From Ophiodon elongatus (Eukaryota; Chordata; Actinopteri; Perciformes; Hexagrammidae), in contig JACSYO010000570.1 in the NCBI GenBank assembly GCA_016806645.1, positions 4,592,001 to 4,656,000 of the forward strand: a stretch of 64,000 nt of DNA, in the 5' to 3' direction. Shown here piece after piece: positions 11,241-22,218 of this stretch (position 1 is the stretch's first letter; every line of letters starts with the position of its first letter). The notes below the pieces were generated by a model, which did not search any database, was not told the origin of the DNA, and was given only the letters and a program-made list of their open reading frames with translations. The position numbers and the translations under genes are program-made.

Positions 11241-14200
11241 CTCTTGTTTAAGTAAGCTCCAGCTGTTTCAGAAAGATACATTAAAAAATATGTAACTATG
11301 CACTTGTAACTTGTTATTAAATATGTATGTCATCAGTAGGAACAAATAGTCTTAGGCCTGAGGGCAAAAGGCAGGGTAGGGCAGTTGGGAATTATTGAAA
11401 GACTGAGTTGTTGACTTTGGTCTCTTTATGGAATGTGTTGACTCCAAGACAAATATAGAATAACAGCAGAAATTTCTCGTGAAAAAGTTAGCTCTTTTTA
11501 GTGTTTGTAGGAAGACAGTCTACTGGGGCAAAGTCAAGACAATTGACAATAAGCTAATGTTGAAATAAAGATGAAAAACAAAATGATGTCCTCTGACAAA
11601 TTAATACATCAAGACATTTTTGCCACTTGCATACCTCATATGTTAGTATAGTGTATTTAATTTCAGTATGTTATTCATTTCATTTCATTACAGTGAGGCA
11701 ATTCATTGACCCTAATCCGTGGACAATTAACAATTGTACCAAAGTCAGGTGGAAAGACTTGTATTGGCCAAGAAAACTTTGAGAAAATGTATCGATAATG
11801 TGCAAAAACCATGGATCAAGTAAATTTTAATATATGGAATAAGACAAGAAGAGAATATAAACTAGATCATGAATAACAAATAATTCAATGACCAGTTCTA
11901 ACATGTGGCGAAAGTTTGATAAAGTGTTTCATTCGATTCTTCTTTACACCAAACTAGAAAGCACATTTTGCTGGAGGGGATGCCAAATATTGGAGACAGT
12001 GTCGGTTTCGGTAAAGCAAATCGTCTTCAGAAAACTGTGTTCATTGAATTCTGAGTGGGTCAAATATTATTATTATACTGTTATAGCCAGATTTTGTGGA
12101 GATACCGAATGATTGACCCTGTAATAATGTCTTAGTTAAGCAAACTTCATTGACTTTTATCCCATGTTCTCTCAAGTCTCCCTCTGGTATATTTTTCATT
12201 GCTTCATTGCTCAATTTACCTCTCACAAAATGTTCCTAAATTTTGAAAAAATCTGGAATGCAGAGGAAATAAAACTGCTTTTGTCCAGAAGTATGTTTTG
12301 TAATTGAAATCTAAAAACAAAACAAAAAATGAATTGTAATACATAATTGGTAAATAACAAGGAAACAACTGTCAGCCTTGGAGGCAGAAAACCAATTTTG
12401 AAAGAAATCAGCTGAAATGTTTTCAGCAAAAAGAATCTACGTAAGCCACTGCTTTCTCTTTGAATTCTTTCATTAAATTACACTGCATATCTCAAATCTG
12501 CTCCCATGAGTAAAAACCCTATGAATCAATTATCTCCACTTCATTACTGAAAGAGCGATGCCTTTAATTATTCGGCTTCAAGAGTTTAACAACTGACCTA
12601 CTTTTCATTGTGAAATAATCAGCATCAGTCTTTAGGGTTATCATCGACAGTATTTATCTACACATGTGCACCTTTCACCAACTGGAAAAACCTATTCTGT
12701 AAATATGGAAGTACTTATGAATTAATAATATTGGTGATAAAAGTGTATTTTCAAAAAATGTCTTTTCTTGCATTTCTTTCCTGGCTGCTTGGAGTATCAG
12801 TAAATTCACAAATTAACCAAAGAAGGATTCAATGCATTCAAAATGAGAAATGACCTTTGTTTTTCTCTTATGTTGATTTAAAATGTTGGTTAATGTGGAA
12901 TGATGGGAACTAAATAGCAGTAGATTATATGTGGCCACCTCCGCCCACGTGTGTTTACTCTTGAGTGCTTTCCAGGGCTATTTTTCATGGTTCGGAGCTC
13001 GGCCCCTTAGTTCTAATTAAGGGAAGTCTTAAGTCTACAGCACAATATTTAAGACAACCGAGTACTTATAGCTTTGTGGCAACAGCTGGTCTAAGCAGGA
13101 AAGGCTTTCCAAATTTGGTAATGGAGAACTTGACCAATCCCTTACCCAGCCCGGCCTTATCACCCAATATCAGAGTTGGACCTCACCTCACTCTTCACAA
13201 GACTATTTGAGACTGGTCTGTAGTGTTTAAGACCTTATTTTGCCCTCAGATTATTTTAATGCGAGTTGAACAGATAAAAAAAAAAGACTGTTAAGCCTTA
13301 AAAGTTAGCCACCCTACACGCAGGCAAATTCTGAACTAAAAGCCACGTCCCCATGGCAACAATCAGAGATGCCTGCTGATCAGCGGCACCAAACGGGAAA
13401 ACGTGGCCCATAATTTGTGTTCTATTAACAATGTATTGGAGCGAGTAATGAACAGAGAACAGTTTTTAGTTTGAAAAAAAAAAAGTCTTAATTTACCCAG
13501 AATTCATAGCAAAGTAGTTCTTCTACTCAAGAACTAGCTTTGTGCAACAGATGAATTTAGACCTTTATTCAAAGTCTGACTGAGTTTGATTTCGGCCATA
13601 GTCAAACTTAATGAGTCACAAGTTCAACAGTGATAATGGCCATTATTTTTCACGTGTCCACATACATGCATGTATGCATCCGATGGAGCCAATATTAGTA
13701 ATGTAATCATTGTAATAAGAAATAAAAATAAACACTTGAGAAATATCTTATTATAAACAACAAAAAGACATCTAGAACGTTTCTATTAGTGTGTACACTT
13801 AAGTATAAGGACTGCCTTCACTTGAAATAAAGTCCCACTGATAACAAATGCTTATTTTATTGTTTTCAGTAGCCAAAACAGCTAAATGATACATCTTCCT
13901 AAAAACAACCTTCCTGCTTTAATAATTAGTCAGGCAACACCTGATTAATAGACATTGAGAGCACTTGAGACTTTATCTTTCAATATCACGAAGAGGACTG
14001 AATGGCAGGCTGTTTGAATATAATTACCCTCAGCTCCGTGACACCAATATGTAACGTTGTTAAAAAAAATTATTCTGTGAAAGAAAATGGGTCAAGCTTT
14101 TAAATGTCCTGCTGTAATCTGATCTGAGGGATGCAGGGAGCATTTCAGGCATGACATGTCTTAAACCAAGAAAACAGAGCAGGACAAGCCAGTTCCTTCT

Positions 14201-14704
14201 TTCACTTGGGACATGAGAGTCTTGGTCCTGAGGATGGACTTTAAGATGCTGGTCAGCCTCCGTCTTGTCCAGCCACAGCACGGATCAAAACATCTGGCGA
14301 TTCTCTAAAAATGAGGAGCATTTTAATAACAGGTTTATGAGGATTACAATTGTTTGATTAGGTAGAATAATATATATATATATGAGCATGTTTTTATTGA
14401 TATGGATTAGGACATCATTTAGATAAAAGATAAACTCCCTAACATGCTCTCTGTACTGTGCTTAAAGGTACTGTACACGGCATAAAGAGCATTAACATAG
14501 CAGCAAACGGCTATTTGTGTATGTGTGTTAAATATGTGTGTTAAATTTGTATGTGTGTTAAATTTAATAACTATCTGTGGCCCAAAGATGTAAAACTATC
14601 CGATATTTTACAAAATGGTAAGAGAAAGAAGAAATTAGTACTTGAATCATCTCACGACCCTTCAGAATTAACTGGAATGCTGCTACTAATGCTATTCCAT
14701 GCTA

Positions 14705-14860
14705 AATCAGAGGAAATCGTGCAGGTTCACCAGAAACTCCCCCAGCTCAAACTCCATCTGCTTCCCTGCCACCTTCGACCCTGCAGTAGAGGGGGAGGGC
14801 TCTGAAACCAACAGCAACTGTCCTCCTCTGGCAGGAGCTGGAGGCCCAGGCCATATTGTT
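14705..14860 (+). repeat. Dispersed repeat family E, copy 1
   Basis: Shares gcaggttcaccagaaactcc, a cagctca...ctcca block and the ccttcgacc...gcagt segment with 49953-50095. GC-rich relative to surroundings. It creates overlapping open frames on both strands that are not credible genes. Confidence 0.6.
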
Positions 14861-15779
14861 GGACCCCATGGTACAGAAAGGAGGCACGGGAGAACCAGAA
14901 CCTGGACTGAGGGGGGCAGACTGTCAGACTCTACTGCAGGAAAATTTGAGGTTTTCAAAGGGAGTCTGGTGTTTGGACAGAAGTTGTAATGTTTCCAGAG
15001 GGACCACCCAAATCAGCACAAAATGAAAGAGTATTAGTAAATATTTAAACGTTTTTAAATACTTTATTAAAACATACTGTACTGATTTTTTTCTACATAC
15101 TATACTAAGACTTTTTCTATGATTCTTTTCTACATACTGTTAGGTTGTAATAAAATAATATGACTTACACTTGTAAATAAGGAATGTCTATGTATAAATT
15201 ACGATACTTAAAAAGGATAATTAATAAGGAATAGCGAGCCTTATGGGAAGGAGTATGCGTGACATAGAAGACAGCCACATTGAGTTTCTTACTTATCTGA
15301 CTTAGTTCAGGTATGCATGGAATGAGAGGGGGATGAAGACACTGAAGTCGCCAAGATCAACACAAAGGGCAATAAAAACAACTCCTCATGAGGAGTGGAG
15401 ATGCTGAACTTTACGAGAGGGTGGAGAGATGACTTCAAGTGCCGGTAGGTCTGGGAGAGACCTTTGCACCGACCAACCAATCCGAATGCTGATTCTAGCC
15501 ATGTGAAACTTTAGCCGAATATATGTTGTAAAACTGAGCCAATGAGAGGCGACGATGCACATTTTCATTGGACTATATTACCAAATGTACTGGTCAGTTC
15601 GAGGCTCTCTTAGGTCAATGCGCACAGACAGTTAACTCTCTTCAGGCTGCTTTTTTAAAGGCCTACCATTGGCTTATGAACCCTCAGCTGAGGATTATGC
15701 ACTATATTGCCAACTTTTATTAAATTGATTTTTATTATAACCTACTGAATCCAGAAATTCTCTCCCAAGTCCGCCCAAA

Positions 15780-16020
15780 GATGTTGAACATTAACAATAC
15801 TATAGTTTTTCAACATACCATACAATTACTTTCTTGAATGAATATTTTCCAATATCTTTTACTTCTTTCAACATACTAAACTTTAGTATGTTGAAATTAC
15901 TCCTAAAAAAGTCATAGTAGGTTTGAAAAAAAGCCATTAAAATAGTATGGTATGTTGGAATCGACATAAAGAAAAGTCATACTATAGTGTGTCGAAAAAA
16001 GTCAATATTTTTGGTACATA
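15780..16020. repeat. Satellite-like catactatagt/gtcgaaaaaagtc repeat
   Basis: Degenerate units of 'catactat..tatg' and 'gtcgaaaaaagtcata' type recur through the region, with a hairpin caacatacta-aactt-tagtatgttg at 15871-15895. A weaker related stretch with repeated ctacatactat/gt is at 15070-15145. AT-rich and non-coding. Confidence 0.55.
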
Positions 16021-17699
16021 CATATGAATTTAAAATAAGGCAGAATCTACATTAAAAAAACAATCTCAGTCACAATCAGATATACAAGTCTCATATGGAA
16101 AACAATGCATAAGAAAATCCAGTATTTGTTTTAACAATGTTTGTTACTACTGCAAGAACACAAAAGTAGCCTTCACAGAAAATAATTGAACAAGACATCA
16201 ATTAGGTCTGGACCCTCAAAGACCTAAAACATTATACCAACAGAAGGAAACTAGACCCCACATCGCTGAGTGACTTGATCATGAATGGTCTTTGGTGACT
16301 GCCAATACCTACGATGTACAGCGGCCTCTAGTGACCACTTGTATGAATAACAAAAAGCGTTTTTCATAAATGCAGAGATAGAGTGGACTGCAACAGCCAT
16401 CTGATGTTGAGTTATTATGATCTTATTGTGCCATTACACTTTTTACTTCAGGGTTGAGCTGACTTGACTTTTATCATTTCTCAGTTTAAAAAAAAATCTG
16501 GGCACTACCACACACTGAGTAAAAATCTGAAAAATCAAAATGTATAACAAAAATGGAAATATTGTATCCTAAAGATGTGTGAACAATGAAGTGAAATAAT
16601 AAATAATATAAAATGTAAAAATAACAAAAAGATAATAACAATAAAATACATATTGATACACAAGCTGTAATGTAGTGTACAGCTTGAGTACCAAATAAAA
16701 ATAGAAACAGCAGAGTGCACACAATCCTCCAGGTGGAGCAATCACTCTTCCTCTGAACTTCCAAAAGCTGCTCAGGCTCATAAAATGCAGCTTCAGCACC
16801 ACAAGCATGAATAATAGAAAATCTCTGCATTTCATTTTCATGCTTTGAAAACGGAATCGGCACTTGTTTTCTTTTTTCTTTCCCTTTCCATTACTATCTT
16901 TCTATATTCGCTTTCTGTCTGTAGAAAAAAAAAAATCATGAGCCACTGGGACTTCAGGAGATTAGAAGATAGAACAGGCATATAATGGTTTTCCTCCCAG
17001 TGTACCATGCTGTACTGTATCTCCCCAACTCCATTCATCTAATCCTTCCTTTTCACAGTTATTTTCTCCTTATCTCCTCCCCTCCCTCCTTCCCATTTCT
17101 GTGATATCTGCACCCAAAAAGACACCCTCTCTTCCTTCATTTAACATTTAGCCATTTTGCTCTTCTTCTTGTCTCCCTGTGTGGGTGGGAGGAAGAAGAG
17201 GAGGGTGACTGGAACTGGGACTCTACAAAGAAGCAGTGTGAACTCGTCAGGCGGCAGCGGTGCCCTCGCTGCTGTAGTAGTAGTGAGCAGGGCAGGAAGC
17301 TGGCAGGATGATAAGCAGCAGATAAAATCCAGGGCTCCCATGCATATTTCATTTCTGGAGAGATGCAAGCCGGCAGGAGTGGGTGAGAAGCAGAAGGGAA
17401 AAACAGTGGCAGATTTAGAAGAATTCCACTGCTTTCTCTGTCTCCTCTCTTTTTCACTCTGCTTTTCTGCTTGGTACTGCTTTCTTACACCTTCCTCCCG
17501 TCGTGCCAAATGAACTGTTTTTGTTACCCGATAGGCTTTGGTAATTAGTACAAATGAGTTTCTCTGTTATGTAATACATCTAGAAGTATATGTGGGAATA
17601 GCGTTCCCTTCTCTATCTGGTAATGGGTCATAATTGCCAAAATACATTAATAATAATTAATAATTGCGCAAATGAAAACAAAAGTGTCATACTAACAAA

Positions 17700-17870
17700 T
17701 TCTTCATTCGTATTCAGAATCTGTAGGCAACGGGACAAGGTATTGGTATCGGAAAATGTATGGTTCCAAGTAGTATTGACCAGTCTTTGGTTACAGGTAA
17801 ACCGTCCGTGTGGAAAGCAAGAAGCGGAAGGCATTGGCTGAAATCTGGGAACCAACGTCTGACCCTGATT
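17700..17870 (+). repeat. Dispersed repeat family D, copy 2
   Basis: Contains acaggtaaaccgtccgtgtg, gcggaaggcattggctg and tctgggaaccaacg, matching copy 1 in the opposite orientation 16 kb away. The class of element is unknown. Confidence 0.7.
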
Positions 17871-18940
17871 TAGCTTTTTATTGGCTTAAAATAATCTCAT
17901 GAAGTGGCTACTTTTGAAACAATCCGATTGTACTCATCTCTCAACTCTGACCCCAGTCTCGCATCTCAAGTTGCTAATCGCACAGGAAAAGGAAGTCCTA
18001 GACCGGATGCCCGCTGGCTACACTGGAACCCCAGAAATGTGTCACATATGTAATATCTGTCTCAGATTAAAGGAAAAGGCGTCTCTTATTTTCTACATAT
18101 TTTGTAGAATTTGGTCATCGATTTGTACAGTCCACCTAGAAGAGAAATACAGTCTGATGCTTTTCCAACCATGCATTAGATAATAAATAGAACAAATCTT
18201 TCATCTTTTTTTACTACTCTGGACTAAATAATCTTATCCTTACCATGCCTGATACTGTGAATACCTTTGACATTGATTCATCCAGGGAAGCTTTGCTGAG
18301 TACACATGAGACATTTCAGCATCCTCCAACTTCCCACTTTAATCATCTGACACTTTCACACATGCAAGCTATGCAGTAAAACCTCCATTTTCTTCCATTT
18401 GTCAAGGAGCAGCGCCACCGGAGCGGCGAGCTAATTTGCTAAAGGACACTCTGATGGATGTAATTGGTTCAATGAGGAAGTCATGAGAATGTCAAACTTT
18501 ATTTCCTTGTGATCATGTCATTAATTAGGGAATGTAAATTGGTTGTGGATCTCTTGTTGACTGCAGTGAAAATATGCTGCGCTGGTCAGTCAGATTGCGG
18601 GAGTTGCTGTAAGTCAGATTTTTTACTGCACTGTCAGGTTTACTAGACTTGTTTCTCCCAAAGGCAGCAATCTGGTGATTGCCATGAAGTGGTGTTAAAA
18701 ATAGGAACCACTGCTGCACACAAAGCCATCTCAACTGATGCCAGATAGAAGCCTCCAAACAACAGACAAAACTGTCATGCTCACTAGTTGTAAAAAAAAA
18801 ACATATTTAACCAGTAATCTAAAGCTGTTATTGTACCATCCAATGGTAATACAGCCATGTTCAGATACGATATCAATAACTGTGTGAAAAAAACACAGCC
18901 ACTACTTTAATTTAAATGAAACCTCTTTGTTGATGCAACT

Positions 18941-18970
18941 GGGTGGAGGGGGTGGGGGGGGAGGGGAGGG
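18941..18970 (+). repeat. G-rich tract with G-quadruplex pattern
   Basis: Runs of 3, 5, 8, 4 and 3 G separated by one to four bases (30 bp). This satisfies the canonical four-run G-quadruplex pattern on the + strand. Confidence 0.85.
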
Positions 18971-19018
18971 TACACACACAGAGGATTCTAGTGAGGAATT
19001 ACATGGTTGCTGGACAAA

Positions 19019-19115
19019 ATAGTCAAACCTCAACGCTTGCCGTTCCATAACGTGACGTCATCGGCGAAGTAGTAGAGCTGCCCAAAGGGCTTGTCAATCA
19101 TGTTGAAGGTACGGG
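19019..19115 (-). pseudogene. Coding-like island of unknown origin
   Basis: On the - strand a 30-codon frame reads TFNMIDKPFGQLYYFADDVT and continues to a TGA at about 19033. It has far higher CpG content than its surroundings and a perfect CRE palindrome (tgacgtca, 19053-19060). No acceptor is visible upstream. It may be a retrocopy end or part of a multicopy repeat, and I could not assign a family. Confidence 0.3.
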
Positions 19116-21433
19116 GTCCAAGTGTAGTTTTTTTTATAGTTTGTTTATTGGAGTAAATAAAAAACATCAGAAATAAAAAAACAACGATGGTTTTCGTTTT
19201 GTCCTCGCTAGACGAAAGCAGGAGAAGGCTCTGGGAGGCAGACTTTCAGATAGCTGTTAGCTCTGAACTCAGCAAGTGATGTAAACTCCAGTGACAGGGG
19301 GTCTGCAAACTTTCTGCTGCTGTCAGTTTGGTCAAATTTTGTGTATTCTTTTCCTGATTTTTTTTCTTTCTTTTTTTTATAACTGATTACTGACTAATTT
19401 TAGATTGCATGGACCCAGTTGTAGAGGTGACATACTGCCATCTATTTCTTTGAAGCATGTGGCCAGATCTGGCACAGTGCAAAGTTTAAGGTACGCGCAT
19501 TCTATACTTAAGTACAGATGATTTTGGATTTTGTTTTTTTCTTTTATTTTCTTTTGTTTGTTACATTTGATAAAGCGGGTGGAGGACTAGATATTTATGC
19601 AATTCACAACAGTAGGTGTTCTTATATCGAGACCATTGGTCCCTGTATTACATTACATGGAGACAATTTTGAACTTTGTGTTGTCTGTATCCTAAATCTT
19701 AATAGGCTATTCATGGTGGATCTTCTAGTGCTAAAAGTGAGTTAGCTAAAACCGTCTCTCTACAGCTCTACTGCTGAAAGGGCCTTGCACTTAAAGCTTT
19801 AGTTGGTTAGAAGTGATTGACAGGACAGAGCTTAGACATCGTCTTATTGGTAAAATAAATTTCCATACATCTGAAAATAAGCGTTGCCGAGTAAGGGCAT
19901 TTGACTGTCTACTATACTGTTCACATTAAGACACAAAAATACCTTATTTCAATATTGTAATCCAAAAAAACGTTGCCCACGGTGGCTTTAAGTGGAATGT
20001 TAAAAACAATATACTCTACATTTGCTGTAATGAAATAATTACGTTATGATGAAAAGAGAAACTGACATCTCAAGACACAGAAATAATAAAATTGTGATCT
20101 CAAGGTAACAACCCACTTTTAGGTTCTGAAAAAGACGGCTCCACGCTCTCTTTTCGTCCGCATTAACTATTCAACTCGCTTGAAAATTACCCGTGAAATT
20201 TAAACGAAATTGACAACAAAAAAAGTCACTCATAGATGTTTCATAGACAAAAGCTCTTTTAATGAAAATCATGTATTTTCCTGTCAAGTAAAAAAGATTG
20301 ATCATATGCATACTATTTATAGCTTTAACATAGCAGGCAGTATAAAAAAGAGTTTACATTTAAAATATTCAGAGCATTCAAAAGCATAGGTCTTCTAATA
20401 AATTGACACTGAGACATTCCCGTACATCGTCGACTCGTATGGTTCTACTTTTGGCTGGTCTGATCGGTGGTTGTTCAGCTCCCCGCTACCAGAGAATTGT
20501 ACACAATGTACAAGCCTGGGCTCAAATTCACATGTCCAGAGCGGTTGGGATGATGCTGTAATGTGCTGGGTGTGCTCAGTCAATCGCCTTAATTTAGAAA
20601 AAGGATTCGGGATAACATTTTGACCCAGGTGATTTTAGTCTGACACGTCTGAATAATCTTTTTTTTTGTCAGCTGAGCTGGCTAAGCTAGGATGTCCAAG
20701 AGGTCTTTTCTGTTGATCCTTTTTCACCTAGATGTCTGTATTTATGGAAGACTGCTTGATCATTTGCTGCTGATTTGCTATTGGCATTACTTCACGTGGC
20801 TGATGTTGACATCCGAGATGAAAAGTCCATGAGTGTGCAACTGCAACTGGACAGGTATCAAAAAACATGTACACAAGCTTACATAATGTATATGCGTCCA
20901 TCTAATCCTCAGCAGATATCGTGTGTGTTCAATTTCTATGACAGGGCCAGTACATGTCAGCGTATTGACATGGTGATGTTGCAGGTATGTCATGCATACA
21001 GTATGCAATGTGACACGAAGGAGCTGGAGATGATTCTATGTCACAGTAGGTATACCTGGATTTGAAACACAAAGGATAAGAAATGTGTATCAGAAGTACT
21101 CTTTTATACGTCAATTAGTTGACAGAAGATTCTTTGTGCTATTCATTTATTGTAGAGATTTGGAAGTTATCTTTCCAGACTATAAGCCAGCAACCATACA
21201 GCTACACCAGTTTTGTAGCCACCAGATACAACATCCATACGAAGCCAGCTTATATTTACATGTGAAAACGACATCTGTTCTTTCTTCGATATCCGTCCTT
21301 TGTAAAACCACTAAGTCGGTTGTAGAGGTAAGGAGAAAATTAGGAGTTATATGGAAGAAGAAAATACAACAATATGTATGTAGAGATTGTCAGAAGAATA
21401 CTGAAAATATTACGGTATCCCATTATGCTCTAC

Positions 21434-22218
21434 TTAAAGGACCAGTGTGTAGGATTTAGTGGTATCTAGGAGCGGTTGCAGATTGAAACCAATGAACAAC
21501 CTTCGTCGGAGAACCTGTGGGGGCTTTCATGTAAAAACGCAAAAGGCCCTCTCTGGAGTATAGACTGTACACAAGAAGTAGACGTAATCACCTTCCTGTC
21601 AACCATTGGTTTTTGGACTGCCGTTTTGAAGCCTCAGTCTCAGCATTTTGGATGTCGCCATTTAGCATTTTTTTGCATCCAGAAGTGACACAACTGGGTG
21701 GAACTCTGGAACCTTATTCTAAATAAGACATTTTTAGGTGACCAAAGTAGTTACAATTTAATTTCCTCACCTAAAAACACACTGTGAAAGGGTCAAAGTT
21801 CTAAAAAGAAAGAAATTGACAAAACTGTGCCATGGTAGGGACCTGTCAATCCCAAGGTCACGGGGAGGTCAAGAGACTTCTATACAACCGGACTTCTTTT
21901 TGCAATCAGAGGAGTCGCCCCCTGATGGCCAGTAGATAGAATACAAGCATTGCGCATTGGCTTCACTTTTCAGATATGAGTTCATTCTAGAGCCAGTGTT
22001 TGGTTTGTCCATTCTGGGCTACTGTAGAGACATAGCGGAGCAACATGGCAGACTCTGTGGAAGAGGACCCACTCCCTATATAGAAATGAAGGGCTCATTC
22101 TAACAGAACAAAAACACAACATTCTTATTTACAGATAATTATACATTAGTGAAAACATGAATATTACATTCCATTTATGCCAATAAATCTCTCTAAATCC
22201 TACACACTGGTCCTTTAA
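21434..22218. mobile_element. TTAA-bounded non-autonomous DNA transposon (family G), copy 1, with a nested repeat
   Basis: Perfect 26-bp terminal inverted repeats at 21434-21459 and 22193-22218 (left end ttaaaggaccagtgtgtagg). Both ends carry TTAA, the target site of piggyBac-type insertion. No transposase is encoded. The interior from about 21545 to 22000 is a reverse-orientation copy of family B, absent from copy 2, so B inserted into G. Confidence 0.8.
21545..22000 (-). repeat. Dispersed repeat family B, copy 4 (nested in family G)
   Basis: Both ends of family B are present in reverse orientation: ggactgccgttttgaagcct near 21617, and gaggagtcgccccctgatgg near 21908. The central 250 bp is deleted or strongly diverged. 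It is flanked on each side by family G sequence. Confidence 0.75.

Larger units (their letters stand above)
11241..17699. other. Intergenic, no gene seen
   Basis: AT-rich with many short homopolymer runs. It holds family E copy 1 and the satellite-like regions near 15.1 and 15.8-16.0 kb. A GC-richer patch at 17140-17500 has frames on both strands but no splice context. Nothing else is identifiable. Confidence 0.6.

Noticed and set aside
16486..16863. 125-codon hydrophobic frame on the - strand
   Set aside because: Overlapping frames of similar length occur in the same AT-rich interval; Phe/Ile/Tyr richness reflects base composition.
17141..17513. Overlapping open frames of about 120 codons on both strands
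   Set aside because: GC-richer DNA lacks stops in several frames at once; no splice sites and no domain are visible.
21085..21459. 124-codon + strand frame
   Set aside because: It runs into the inverted repeat of family G at 21434, so its 3' end is transposon sequence; no domain is recognised.
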